NCBI GenBank assembly: GCA_036489765.1
Contig: DASXFE010000014.1
Span: forward strand, 22,475-86,474
Length of the DNA stretch: 64,000 nucleotides
Source: DATARH01 sp036489765
Lineage (GTDB): Bacteria; Pseudomonadota; Alphaproteobacteria; ATCC43930; CGMCC-115725
Reading direction: 5' to 3'
Part shown: one piece after another, positions 1 to 8,073 of the stretch
How the letters are laid out: each line of letters starts with the position of its first letter
Position numbering within the stretch: position 1 is the first letter of the stretch
Program-made: the position numbers and the translations under genes
Notes under the pieces: generated by a model
The model's input: only the letters and a program-made list of their open reading frames with translations
Told to the model about the DNA's origin: nothing
Databases searched by the model: none

Positions 1-21
1 CCTCTATTTATACGGCGTCTA

Positions 22-1092
22 TTATACGGCGTCGTAGTCGAGGGTGAGGTGGTCGGTCAGCGGCCTTGCCTGGCAGGTGAGGATAAAGCCGGCGTCGATC
101 TCCCACTGCTGCAGCGAATAGTTGACCGCCATCTCGGCCTTGCCGTCGACGAGGCGGGCGCGGCAGGTGCAGCACATCCCGCCGCGACACGAATACGGAA
201 GGTCGAGCCCGGCGGCGATCGCAGCGTCGATGATCGGCGTGTTCTCCGGCACCGGGACCTCATGGCGGCGGCCGTCGATGACGATCGACGCAATCGTGGC
301 GGGGCGCGACTCGGAGCCGACCTCGACCGGCGGCGCGGCGTGGCCGCCTTCGCCGGCGAGGAAGTATTCGCGGAGAATGCGGTCGGGACGTAGACCCATT
401 TCGGCGAGGGTCCCGGCGGCGGCGTCCATCATCGCCTCGGGGCCGCAGAGGAAGGCACGGTCGATCGCGGCGATGGGCACCAGCGCCGGCAGCAGGCGGC
501 GGATATGGTCGGGGTCGAGGCGGCCGCTCAAGACGGGGACGTCCTGCGCCTCGCGGCTCAGCACATGGGTGACGGAGAACCGGTCGAGATGGCGGTCCTT
601 CAGCCGCGCCAGTTCCTCGGCGAAGATGATGTCGCGACCGGTGCGGTTGCCGTAGAGAAGGAAAAAGCGGCTTTTTGGCTCGCGGCCGAGGATCGACTTG
701 ATCAGCGACAGGACCGGCGTGATGCCCGAGCCGGCGGCGATTGCGAGGTAGTGCCGGGCCGCTGCGGCGCGGAGCGGGATGGTGAAGCGTCCTTCGGGGG
801 GCGACACGTCGATCTTGTCGCCGACCTGGAGAGCATCGGCGACAGCGGAGAAGACGCCCCCCGGGACGCGCTTGACGGCGACACGGAGTTCACCGTCGTC
901 GAGGCCGGAGCAGATCGAATAGCAGCGGCGGATGTCGATGCCGTTCGGCCTGGCGCGGAGCGTCAGGTATTGGCCGGGCTTGAAGCGGAAGGCGGGGTGC
1001 AATTCGGGCGGCACGGTGAAGGCGATCGAGACGCAATCCGGTGTCTCGCGGCGCAGATCGGCGATCGCGAGAGGGTGAAACCGGCCTCTCAC
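22..1092 (-). CDS. paaE: 1,2-phenylacetyl-CoA epoxidase reductase subunit PaaE
   Basis: A 356-aa NAD(P)H-dependent reductase that passes electrons to the PaaA di-iron centre during epoxidation of phenylacetyl-CoA. The N-terminal half has the FAD-binding motif RRCYS and the NAD-binding region beginning AAGSGITP. The C-terminus is a plant-type [2Fe-2S] ferredoxin domain with the cysteine cluster CRGGMCCTC and a final cysteine in LTCQA. Length equals that of E. coli PaaE. The chosen start is a GTG whose first bases overlap the paaC stop (GTGA), because the open frame continues far upstream only as a shadow of paaC. paaD, usually found between C and E, is absent here. Confidence 0.93.
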   Translation of the reverse strand: MRGRFHPLAIADLRRETPDCVSIAFTVPPELHPAFRFKPGQYLTLRARPNGIDIRRCYSICSGLDDGELRVAVKRVPGGVFSAVADALQVGDKIDVSPPEGRFTIPLRAAAARHYLAIAAGSGITPVLSLIKSILGREPKSRFFLLYGNRTGRDIIFAEELARLKDRHLDRFSVTHVLSREAQDVPVLSGRLDPDHIRRLLPALVPIAAIDRAFLCGPEAMMDAAAGTLAEMGLRPDRILREYFLAGEGGHAAPPVEVGSESRPATIASIVIDGRRHEVPVPENTPIIDAAIAAGLDLPYSCRGGMCCTCRARLVDGKAEMAVNYSLQQWEIDAGFILTCQARPLTDHLTLDYDAV

Positions 1093-1793
1093 CACGTCGC
1101 ACCCGGATAGGCCCGCTGGAGGAACTGCATCTCGGCGAGGACGTAGCCGAGATGCTCGGAATGGCGTCCGCGGCGCCCGCCCGATTGCATATACCCCGCT
1201 TGCGGCCTCGCGAGGGCGGCGCGGGCGAGTGTGCGGTCGACCGTCTCGTCCCAGGCGGTACGCACGGCTTGGGGGAGACCGTCGAACATCTCGCCGGTGT
1301 ACATCCAGAGGGCGTCGAGGGCGGCCTGGGTGCGGCGGCGACTTTCCTCGGTGCCGTCGCCGAGGCGAACCAGCCATTCGCCGAAATGGCGCAGGTGATA
1401 CGCGGATTGGCGCGCGGCCTCCTTGGCGATATCCGCGAAGGTCGGGTCGGCGGAGGTCGTCTCGTTCTGCCAGTACGGCGTGGCATAGGCGGCATAAAGG
1501 AAGTGGCGGGTGACCGTCATCGCGAAATCGCCGTTGGGTTGCTCGACGAGGAGGAGGTTTTTGTATTGCGGGGCGTCGCGGAGATAGGCGAGCCCGTCTT
1601 CGTCGCGGCCTGTGCCCTCGATCTCGCCGGCGTATTGATAGAGGCGGCGGCCGGTGCCGATCAGATCGAGCGCGATGTTGCCGAGTGCCAGCTCCTCCTC
1701 GAGCAGCGGCGCGTGGCCGGTCCATTCGCTGAGGCGATGGCCGAGGATCAGCGCGTCGTCGGCAAGGGCGAGGAGGCGGTCGAACGGGACCAT
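1089..1793 (-). CDS. paaC: 1,2-phenylacetyl-CoA epoxidase structural subunit PaaC
   Basis: A 234-aa ferritin-like helical protein, the non-catalytic partner of PaaA in the epoxidase core. Family landmarks include LALADDALILGHRLSEW at the N-terminus, an NIALDLIG segment and a C-terminal RRGRHSEHLG stretch where family members place the CoA-enzyme contact region. The ATG start overlaps the paaB stop (ATGTGATG arrangement) and the stop overlaps the paaE start, so A-B-C-E look translationally coupled. A GTG one codon upstream is an equally possible start. It is slightly shorter than the 248-aa E. coli protein. Confidence 0.93.
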   Translation of the reverse strand: MVPFDRLLALADDALILGHRLSEWTGHAPLLEEELALGNIALDLIGTGRRLYQYAGEIEGTGRDEDGLAYLRDAPQYKNLLLVEQPNGDFAMTVTRHFLYAAYATPYWQNETTSADPTFADIAKEAARQSAYHLRHFGEWLVRLGDGTEESRRRTQAALDALWMYTGEMFDGLPQAVRTAWDETVDRTLARAALARPQAGYMQSGGRRGRHSEHLGYVLAEMQFLQRAYPGATW

Positions 1794-2149
1794 CACATGT
1801 CGCCAACCTCGTCCGGCAATGTATAAAAGCTCGGGTGCCGGTAGGGTTTGGCGGGTTCGAACAGGGTCACTTCGTCGGCGGGGTCGGAAGCGGTGATCGC
1901 GGACGAAGGCACGACCCACAGCGAGATGCCCTCGTCGCGGCGGGTGTAGGTGTCGCGCGCGGCCTGCAGGGCCATCTCCGCATCGGCGGCGTGGACGCTG
2001 CCGACATGCCGGTGCGCGAGGCCGCTGCGAGCGCGGATGAAGACTTCCCAGAGCGGGGTCAAGGGTTCGGATGGACGACCGCTTTGCGTCCTTCGGGACG
2101 GCTGCTTCGCAGCAACCTCCTCAGAGTGAGGAGGATTGGAGGCTGCCAT
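1793..2149 (-). CDS. paaB: 1,2-phenylacetyl-CoA epoxidase subunit PaaB
   Basis: A 118-aa small subunit of the epoxidase complex. The conserved core starts around residue 31 (LWEVFIRARSGLAHRHVGS) and runs to the C-terminus FYTLPDEVGDM, matching the roughly 95-aa E. coli PaaB closely. The first 20 or so residues have no counterpart in that protein; they are encoded by a palindromic repeat lying across the paaA/paaB boundary. The ATG directly follows the paaA stop with no gap. The native start may have been lost or replaced when the repeat arrived, so the N-terminus is uncertain while the identity is not. Confidence 0.9.
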   Translation of the reverse strand: MAASNPPHSEEVAAKQPSRRTQSGRPSEPLTPLWEVFIRARSGLAHRHVGSVHAADAEMALQAARDTYTRRDEGISLWVVPSSAITASDPADEVTLFEPAKPYRHPSFYTLPDEVGDM

Positions 2150-2203
2150 TTACTCTGCTGCCTCATCCTGAGGAGCGGGCGCAGCCCACGTCTCGAAGGA
2201 CGC
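2086..2203. repeat. Palindromic repeat spanning the paaA/paaB junction
   Basis: This 118-bp element has inverted ends (GCGTCCTTCG at the left, CGAAGGACGC at the right) and two internal small palindromes, CCTCAGAGTGAGGAGG and CCTCATCCTGAGGAG. Elements of this look, with a CTCATCCTGAGGAG core, are common intergenic repeats in alphaproteobacteria. Here it is read as coding sequence: it supplies the last 17 residues and stop codon of PaaA and about the first 21 residues of PaaB. Confidence 0.75.
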
Positions 2204-3142
2204 ATCACGCTGATGCCGCCTGTGCTTCGCCGCGTAAGCCAGCGCCGCCTCCCGCACCCACGCCCCTTCTTCGACCGCCTCCCGGCGCTGCTGCAGCCGC
2301 TGGCGGTTGCAGGGGCCGTTGCCGGAGATGACGGCGCGGAATTCGGCCCAGTCGATCTCGCCGCCTTTCCAGTGCCCCGAGGCCGCGTCGAACGCGAGGT
2401 CGGGGTCGGGCATTTTGAGGCCGAGCACCTCGGCCTGCTTGACGGTCACGTCGATGAAATGCTGGCGGAGTTCGTCGTTGGACTGGCGCTTGATGCGCCA
2501 TTTCATCGACTGGTCCGAATGCGAAGAGTCGGCATCGTGGGGGCCGAACATCATGAGGCTCGGCCACCACCAGCGGTCGAGCGCGTCCTGCGCCATCGCC
2601 TTCTGCTCCGGCGTACCGCGGCAGAGGGACAGCAGAATCTCGTAGCCCTGGCGCTGGTGAAAGCTTTCCTCCTTGCAGATGCGGATCATCGCTCGGGCAT
2701 AGGGGCCGTAAGAGCAGCGGCACAGCGTGATCTGGTTGATGATCGCCGCCCCGTCGACGAGCCAGCCGACCGCACCGATATCGGCCCAGGTGAGGGTCGG
2801 GTAGTTGAAGATCGACGAATAGCGGGCGGCGCCGGTGAGCAGCTGCTCGACCATTTCCTCGCGCGAGATGCCGAGCGTCTCGGCGGCGGCATAGAGGTAA
2901 AGGCCGTGCCCGGCCTCGTCCTGCACCTTGGCGAGAAGCTGGGCTTTGCGCTTCAAGGTCGGGGCGCGGGTGATCCAGTTGCCCTCGGGCAGCATGCCGA
3001 CGACCTCGGAATGTGCATGCTGCGAGATCTGGCGGATGAGCGTGCGGCGGTAGGCCTCGGGCATCCAGTCGTTGGGCTCGACCTTTTCCTCACGCGCGAC
3101 CCGCGCCTCGAACCGTTCGATAAGTGCCGCGTCTTCGCTCAT
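2150..3142 (-). CDS. paaA: 1,2-phenylacetyl-CoA epoxidase catalytic subunit PaaA
   Basis: A 330-aa di-iron oxygenase subunit that epoxidises the ring of phenylacetyl-CoA. Highly conserved blocks are present: QHAHSEVVGMLPEGNWITRA, AKVQDEAGHGLYLY (the DEAGH iron-ligand segment) and KEESFHQRQGYE (second ligand segment). The start MSEDAALIERFEARVAREE aligns with the E. coli N-terminus; the frame stays open further upstream but without family resemblance. A TATATT hexamer lies about 10 bases before the ATG and could belong to its promoter. The C-terminal tail ASFETWAAPAPQDEAAE is encoded by a palindromic repeat rather than by family-conserved sequence. Confidence 0.96.
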   Translation of the reverse strand: MSEDAALIERFEARVAREEKVEPNDWMPEAYRRTLIRQISQHAHSEVVGMLPEGNWITRAPTLKRKAQLLAKVQDEAGHGLYLYAAAETLGISREEMVEQLLTGAARYSSIFNYPTLTWADIGAVGWLVDGAAIINQITLCRCSYGPYARAMIRICKEESFHQRQGYEILLSLCRGTPEQKAMAQDALDRWWWPSLMMFGPHDADSSHSDQSMKWRIKRQSNDELRQHFIDVTVKQAEVLGLKMPDPDLAFDAASGHWKGGEIDWAEFRAVISGNGPCNRQRLQQRREAVEEGAWVREAALAYAAKHRRHQRDASFETWAAPAPQDEAAE

Positions 3143-3293
3143 AGGCTCAATATAGTCGCTCCGACGCATGGCGGCCCGGCAAAAACGCCGGAAAACGCAT
3201 GGCACAGATTGCGAAAGCTGGGTTACAGTCGAAAAAGGTCTCGGTGGCTTATCATCGGGCAACGACGCACCAACGCCGTGGGAGATTGAGCTG

Positions 3294-4442
3294 ATGCAAT
3301 ACAAGCGAATTTCGGCTGATTGCCATCTCGACATGCTCTGGCTGCCGCCAGACCTGTTCACGTCGAACGCGTCGAGCAAGCTGAAAGACCTGATGCCGTA
3401 CGTCGAAAAGGACGCGAATGGCGTGGAGGTCTGGACCGACAAGAGCGGCGCCAATTACGGCATGCCGGGCGGGGTCGGGGCCACCGGCACGCCGCATGTT
3501 CCTGGCAAGCAGCTGCGCGCCGACAAGATGGCCGAGGCCGGTCTCTACAGCGATTACTTCACAAAGGGTCTGCGGCGTCCCGGCGACCCGCATCTGCGCG
3601 TCAAGGAGTTGGACCGCGACGGTGTCGATGCCGAGGTGATCTACGGCATCCTCGCGGCCTGCGCCAAAATGCAGGATCCGGAAGCCGCCGACGAGATGCT
3701 GCGCATCTACAACGACTTCATGCACAACTTCTCCAGCTATTATCCCGAGCGCATGATCGGCCTCGCCTGCCTGCCCTACAACAATATCGAGGGCGCCGCC
3801 CGCGAAGTCCGGCGCGTCGCGAAGCTGGGGATGAAGGGCGTCGAGCTTTCCTGCTCGTGGCACATGACGGGGATGTGGCACCCGATGTGGGATCCACTAT
3901 GGGAGGCGGTGAACGAGACGCAGCTCCCGCTGCATTTCCACACCTTCCCGGCGACCGATCCCGAGCTGCGCAAGACGCTCGAGCCGGAAGTTTCGCGCCG
4001 GATGACCTATAGCGGGCTCGTACGTTTCCAGATGACGCTGGCGACGATCCTGACCGACCTGATGGGCGCGGCGGTATTCGAGCGCTTCCCGAACATCCGC
4101 GTCGTCTTTGGCGAAAGCGGGATCGGCTGGATCCCCTACGTCATCGACCGCATGGACTTCGAGTACAAGGACCAGTACCAGGACCTGAAGCTGAAGAAGA
4201 TGCCGAGCGAGTACTGGCGCAACCAGTGCCGGGCAACGTTCCAGTACGACCGCATCGGCACCAAGCTGATCGAGGATATGGGCGTCGAGACCCTGATGTG
4301 GGGCTCGGACTTCCCGCATCCCGACGGCGTGTGGCCGGAATCGGTGAAGTACATCGACGACCAGTTCAGCCACCTGCCGGCCGACGTCAAATATGCGATG
4401 ACGTGCGGCAACGCAGCGAAGTTCTACGGTTTGACAAACTGA
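3294..4442 (+). CDS. Amidohydrolase family protein (ACMSD-like TIM barrel)
   Basis: A 382-aa member of the amidohydrolase 2 family, metal-dependent TIM-barrel enzymes that hydrolyse or decarboxylate aromatic and related acids. Visible metal-site motifs are the early ADCHLD (D-x-H type), the mid-protein LHFHTF histidines, GESGIGW and the late aspartate motif WGSDFPHPDG. The ATG was chosen because GGAG lies 9 bases upstream; the frame is open further upstream without such support. It is transcribed divergently from paaA and has no same-strand neighbour close by. The substrate is unknown: family members act on carboxymuconate semialdehyde, resorcylate and similar compounds. Confidence 0.88.
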   Translation: MQYKRISADCHLDMLWLPPDLFTSNASSKLKDLMPYVEKDANGVEVWTDKSGANYGMPGGVGATGTPHVPGKQLRADKMAEAGLYSDYFTKGLRRPGDPHLRVKELDRDGVDAEVIYGILAACAKMQDPEAADEMLRIYNDFMHNFSSYYPERMIGLACLPYNNIEGAAREVRRVAKLGMKGVELSCSWHMTGMWHPMWDPLWEAVNETQLPLHFHTFPATDPELRKTLEPEVSRRMTYSGLVRFQMTLATILTDLMGAAVFERFPNIRVVFGESGIGWIPYVIDRMDFEYKDQYQDLKLKKMPSEYWRNQCRATFQYDRIGTKLIEDMGVETLMWGSDFPHPDGVWPESVKYIDDQFSHLPADVKYAMTCGNAAKFYGLTN

Positions 4443-4742
4443 CTTAACGGCCTGCCGCTAAGTCGTCCCCGGACTTGACCCGGGGATCTATGGGCGGAAG
4501 CGAGAGCCGGGTGGTCATACACCCGGCTCTCGCCAAATCTCCCCTCCCCCGGAGTTGATCCGGGGGTCTACGCCTTTAAGACGTGGGTGGCCGGGTCAAG
4601 CCCGGCCAAGGCGATAAGGGATGGAACGGGTCGCGCGATGGGCGATCCGGAAGGGCTTCAAATCTGGCGAGCGTGAAAACCCGGTGCGAGGGTCGCAGCG
4701 GGTTCGTGTGTGCGGGGCACTTTGTTGCTGGAGGAAGCCTTT
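4443..4742. repeat. Gene-free 300-bp spacer with several REP-like palindromes
   Basis: No gene is supported here. The spacer holds a run of short palindromes: a CCCCGGACTTGACCCGGGG unit near 4465, a perfect 13-bp hairpin at 4501-4532, a CCCCCGGAGTTGATCCGGGGG unit near 4548, and TGGCCGGG/CCCGGCCA arms at 4588-4608. Such stacked GACTTGACCCGG-type units are typical repeat elements of alphaproteobacterial intergenic DNA. The last 60 bases lead into the ribosome site of the next gene. Confidence 0.7.
4501..4532 (+). terminator. Perfect 13-bp stem hairpin after the amidohydrolase gene
   Basis: CGAGAGCCGGGTG pairs perfectly with CACCCGGCTCTCG around a 6-base loop. There is no T-run after it, so it may act as a factor-dependent or RNA-stabilising 3' hairpin rather than a classical intrinsic terminator. 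Confidence 0.55.
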
Positions 4743-6059
4743 ATGGACCGGACGATCGAACAGCGCACGATGCGCAAGGTGTATTGGCGCATCCTGCCGT
4801 TCACCGGGCTTTTGTACCTGATCTGCTATATCGACCGGGTCAATGTCGGGTTCGCGGCGTTGACGATGCGGGGCGATCTGGGGCTCAGCCAGGCGGCATT
4901 CGGCCTTGGCGCCGGCACCGCCTTCTTCATCGGCTATTTCATCCTCGAGGTGCCGAGCAACGTGATCCTCGACAAGGTCGGGGCGCGGCTGTGGATCGCA
5001 CGGATCATGATTACCTGGGGCATCGCCTCGGGCTGCACCGCGCTCGTGACCGGCGAGTGGAGCTTTTATCTGGTCCGGTTCTGCCTCGGTCTCGCCGAGG
5101 CCGGGTTCTTCCCGGGCATGGTGCTGTTCTTCACCTATTGGTTCCCGACCGTGCATCGCGGCCGGATCATCGCCGGGTTCATGACCGCGATCCCGATCTC
5201 GATCGCGATCGGCGCCCCGGTGTCTACGAGCCTCCTCGAGCTCAACGGGCTCCTCGGCCTCGCCGGTTGGAAGTGGATGTACATCTGCGAGGCGGTGCCG
5301 GCCCTGGTGCTCGGCATCTTCGTCCTCTTTTTCCTGACCGACCGGCCGGAGCAGGCGAACTGGCTGCTTCCCGACGAAAAGGCATGGCTGTCGACCGAGC
5401 TGGCGCGCGAGCGGCGCGAGGTCGAGGCGGGGCGCGCGTTCGGCATGCTGCAGGCGATGGTGAACCCGCGGGTCCTGGCGCTGGCGGCGATCTATTTCGG
5501 CGTCGCCGCGGCGAGCGTCGGGCTCGTCATGTTCCTGGCGCAGATCATCAAGGAGCTCGGGCTCTCCAATCTGATGACCGGGTACGCCGCGGCGATCCCT
5601 TACATCGTGGGGACGATTGGCATGGTCGTGCTGGGATACATCACGGACAGGACGCAAGAGCGGCGGTGGAACTGCTTTGTCGCCTGCCTGATCGCGACGG
5701 CGGGGCTGGCGATCGCCGGCATCACGCACGGCACCTGGTGGTCGCTGGTCGGGTTGTCGATCGCCACGGTGGGATTCTATGGGATGAAGCCGTCGTTCTG
5801 GCCGATGCCGTCGCTGTTCCTGACCGGCACCGCGGCGGCGGCCGGGATCGCCTGGATCAACGCGGTCGGCAACCTCGCCGGCACGGTGACGCCGTTTATC
5901 GTCGGCTGGACCAAGGACGTGACCGGGAGCTTCGCCGGCGGGCTGTACGCCCTCGCCGGCTTTGCGCTGTTTTCGGCGCTGGTAACGCTGTTCGCGCTGC
6001 CCTCCGACCGGAAGCGGCACGACGACCTGCCGCGCGGATTGCGCAGCCCGGCGGAGTAG
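4743..6059 (+). CDS. MFS transporter, anion:cation symporter (ACS) family
   Basis: A 438-aa inner-membrane transporter with about 12 hydrophobic segments. The N-terminal signature YLICYIDRVNVGFAALTM and the following EVPSNVILDKVGARLWIAR are hallmarks of the ACS group, which imports organic acid anions such as tartrate, phthalate or glucarate. The start is set by GGAGGAA seven bases before the ATG. The racemase-like and acetyltransferase genes follow closely on the same strand, suggesting a small operon for uptake and handling of an organic acid. The exact substrate cannot be read from the sequence. Confidence 0.9.
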   Translation: MDRTIEQRTMRKVYWRILPFTGLLYLICYIDRVNVGFAALTMRGDLGLSQAAFGLGAGTAFFIGYFILEVPSNVILDKVGARLWIARIMITWGIASGCTALVTGEWSFYLVRFCLGLAEAGFFPGMVLFFTYWFPTVHRGRIIAGFMTAIPISIAIGAPVSTSLLELNGLLGLAGWKWMYICEAVPALVLGIFVLFFLTDRPEQANWLLPDEKAWLSTELARERREVEAGRAFGMLQAMVNPRVLALAAIYFGVAAASVGLVMFLAQIIKELGLSNLMTGYAAAIPYIVGTIGMVVLGYITDRTQERRWNCFVACLIATAGLAIAGITHGTWWSLVGLSIATVGFYGMKPSFWPMPSLFLTGTAAAAGIAWINAVGNLAGTVTPFIVGWTKDVTGSFAGGLYALAGFALFSALVTLFALPSDRKRHDDLPRGLRSPAE

Positions 6060-6075
6060 CACTACCCTCCGCCGC

Positions 6076-6843
6076 ATGACGGCGGACACATCGCGGATTG
6101 CCCACGGCGGCAAGGGTCTTTACGGCGCGCGGGTCGGCATCTTGATGCTCGAATCGCGCTTTCCGCGCATTCCCGGCGACATGGGGAACGCGCTGACCTG
6201 GCCGTTCCCGGTGCTGTTCAAGGTCGTCGCCGACGCGTCGCCGCGGCGGGTCGTCGAGCAGAAGGCCGCGGGCCTGCTCGACGGGTTTCTCGACGGCGCA
6301 GCCGAGCTGGTGCGGCTCGGTGCCGACGGAATCACGACGACCTGCGGGTTTCTGAGCCTCTATCAGCGCGAGATCGCCGCGCATGCCGGCGTCCCGGTGG
6401 CGACGTCGAGCCTGATGCAGATCCCGTTTATCGGGCGCATCCTGCCGCCCGGCAAGCGCGTCGGCGTGATCACGATCAGCGCGAGGAGCCTCGGCCGCGA
6501 GCACCTGATCGCGGCAGGCGCCGACCCCGAGACGCCGGTCGTCGGCACCGATGACGGCCGCGAGTTCACCCGCGCCATTATCGGCGACGAGATGCGGCTC
6601 GACGCCGCCCTGGCCGAGCGCGACATCCTCGACGCCGCCGACACGCTGCGCGCGGCGCACCCGGACACCGGTGCGATCCTCCTCGAATGCACCAACATGG
6701 TGCCGTACGCACGCGCCGTGCACGAGCACACGCGGCTGCCGGTGTTCAGCATCTACAGCTTTGTGACCTGGTTCCAGGCCGGGCTCGCACCGCGCGATTT
6801 CGGCCCGCCTGGCAGCCGCCCCGGCGAATGGCGCGAGCGATGA
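6076..6843 (+). CDS. Aspartate/glutamate racemase family protein
   Basis: A 255-aa cytoplasmic protein of the Asp/Glu/hydantoin racemase superfamily. Two cysteines sit at the positions used as acid/base pair in this fold: one in TTTCGFLSLY about residue 100 and one in LLECTNMVPYA about residue 208. The family includes maleate isomerase, arylmalonate decarboxylase and hydantoin racemase, so racemase, isomerase or decarboxylase activity is possible. It starts 16 bases after the MFS gene and its stop overlaps the GNAT start (ATGA), so the three genes are probably co-transcribed. Confidence 0.82.
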   Translation: MTADTSRIAHGGKGLYGARVGILMLESRFPRIPGDMGNALTWPFPVLFKVVADASPRRVVEQKAAGLLDGFLDGAAELVRLGADGITTTCGFLSLYQREIAAHAGVPVATSSLMQIPFIGRILPPGKRVGVITISARSLGREHLIAAGADPETPVVGTDDGREFTRAIIGDEMRLDAALAERDILDAADTLRAAHPDTGAILLECTNMVPYARAVHEHTRLPVFSIYSFVTWFQAGLAPRDFGPPGSRPGEWRER

Positions 6844-7325
6844 GCACCGTCTCGCTTCGCCTTGCCACGGTCGAGGATTGCGGCCTGATCCTCCATTTCA
6901 TCCGCGAGCTGGCAACCTTCGAGAAAGAGCCCGACGCGGTCGTCGCGACCGAAGACGATCTGCGCCGCCACGGTTTCGGACCGAACCCGCACTTTGAGAC
7001 GCTGATCGCCGAATTCGAAGGCGAGCCGGCCGGGATGGCGCTGTTCTTCCCCCGGTTTTCGACCTGGGAGGGCCAACCGACCCTCTTCCTCGAAGACATC
7101 TTCGTGACCGAGGCGACGCGGAAGCACGGGGTCGGCCGTATGCTAATAACCGCCCTCGCCCGGATCGCGCTCGACCGCGGCTGGGGCCGGATCGACTTCC
7201 ACGTCCTCGACTGGAACCCCGCCCGCGGCTTCTATGAACGCCTCGGCTTCGAGCATGCCACCGAATGGCTCCGCTACGGCGCTAGCCGCGACGGGCTCAT
7301 GCGGCTGGTGGCAGAAGGCGAATAA
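6840..7325 (+). CDS. GNAT family N-acetyltransferase
   Basis: A 161-aa acetyltransferase of the diamine-acetyltransferase-like GNAT branch. The order of motifs is typical: an N-terminal RLATVEDCGLILHFIRELA segment, the FLEDIFV strand followed by the acetyl-CoA loop (RKHGVGRML), and the C-terminal WNPARGFYERLGF motif. The ATG overlaps the TGA of the preceding gene by four bases. Relatives acetylate polyamines or thialysine; whether this one does is not visible. Confidence 0.88.
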   Translation: MSTVSLRLATVEDCGLILHFIRELATFEKEPDAVVATEDDLRRHGFGPNPHFETLIAEFEGEPAGMALFFPRFSTWEGQPTLFLEDIFVTEATRKHGVGRMLITALARIALDRGWGRIDFHVLDWNPARGFYERLGFEHATEWLRYGASRDGLMRLVAEGE

Positions 7326-7328
7326 GCG

Positions 7329-7706
7329 CTACCAGACGGTCGGAACGCCGTAATCGGAAAAGACGTGATCGACGGTCAGGACCGTCAGCGACTCGGCTCG
7401 CGCCGGCGCGATCATGATCCGGTCCCATGGATCGCGATGCGGCCCGGGCAAGAATGCGGCGGTGAGGGCATGGTCGAAGGAGATGGCCAACACATCGATC
7501 CGTTCACGATGAAGCCAGCGAAGCAGGTTAGCCGCGATCAGCGGCATCCGCCTTGATCTCTCTTTGTACGCGGGCTCATAGGCAACGATGGCGCTGACGA
7601 AGAGGTCGTTGTCGGGATCACGTATGGTTGCTCTAGCAGGGACAGATAACCGCGGGCTGTCGTTCAGCCGCCATACGAGTGCGTGCGTATCGACGAGCAA
7701 TCTCAA
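7329..7706 (-). CDS. PIN-domain toxin, VapC type
   Basis: A 125-aa PIN-domain ribonuclease of a type II toxin-antitoxin pair. The acidic metal-binding residues are present: LLVDTHALVW (first Asp), VAYEPAYKE (Glu), HRDPWDRIM (Asp) and VLTVDHVFSDY near the end. The start is TTG, chosen because it overlaps the ancestral antitoxin stop as TTGA, a usual arrangement for such pairs. The toxin reading frame is intact although the partner antitoxin is frameshifted. It is convergent with the GNAT gene, three bases away. Confidence 0.85.
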   Translation of the reverse strand: MRLLVDTHALVWRLNDSPRLSVPARATIRDPDNDLFVSAIVAYEPAYKERSRRMPLIAANLLRWLHRERIDVLAISFDHALTAAFLPGPHRDPWDRIMIAPARAESLTVLTVDHVFSDYGVPTVW

Positions 7707-7980
7707 GAGGTCGACTTCGCTAAGCTGATGCCGAACTCGGCTATGAATTTTCCCTCGGCGGCGTCGAGGTCTTCCGGAGCCATAGGTTCCAGGAAATCTC
7801 GTCGGGGATGCTCATATGACGCCAGGCACCCGGCTTCCGCAGGCGCTTCCGCGCGAGTGGCGCCAGCCGCGCCGACGGTTTGCCGGCGCGGGCGATGACG
7901 AACTCCCCACCGCCGAGCACTCGTTCGAGAAGCTCGGACAACTTAGCTTTTGCTTCGGCGATGTTGACTTGGCATCCCAT
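7703..7980 (-). pseudogene. Phd/YefM-type antitoxin with a frameshift near its C-terminus
   Basis: The N-terminal 60 or so residues are a normal Phd/YefM antitoxin (MGCQVNIAEAKAKLSELL, then GEFVIARAGKPSARLAPL), which binds DNA and forms dimers. At 7798-7803 the minus strand reads GACGAGATT, and the frame then runs off to a stop at 7741 (79 aa). Removing one GA dinucleotide gives PDDFLEPMAPEDLDAAEGKF, the standard toxin-binding tail, which continues to a TGA at 7703 overlapping the toxin start. So a 2-bp GA duplication separates the DNA-binding and toxin-neutralising parts. A sequencing error would explain it equally well. Confidence 0.8.
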
Positions 7981-8073
7981 CGTCCTGCCTCCTGTGCGCC
8001 GTCATATGGTCACGAGCGAATTCTGGTCAGCCAACTTGGCCAATTCAGCCCATCCCTTCAGCGGAGACACCCA

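Noticed and set aside
1094..1806. Long upstream extension of the paaE reading frame giving a 594-residue protein
   Set aside because: The extension is an arginine/proline-rich shadow of paaC; PaaE homology begins only at the GTG at 1092.
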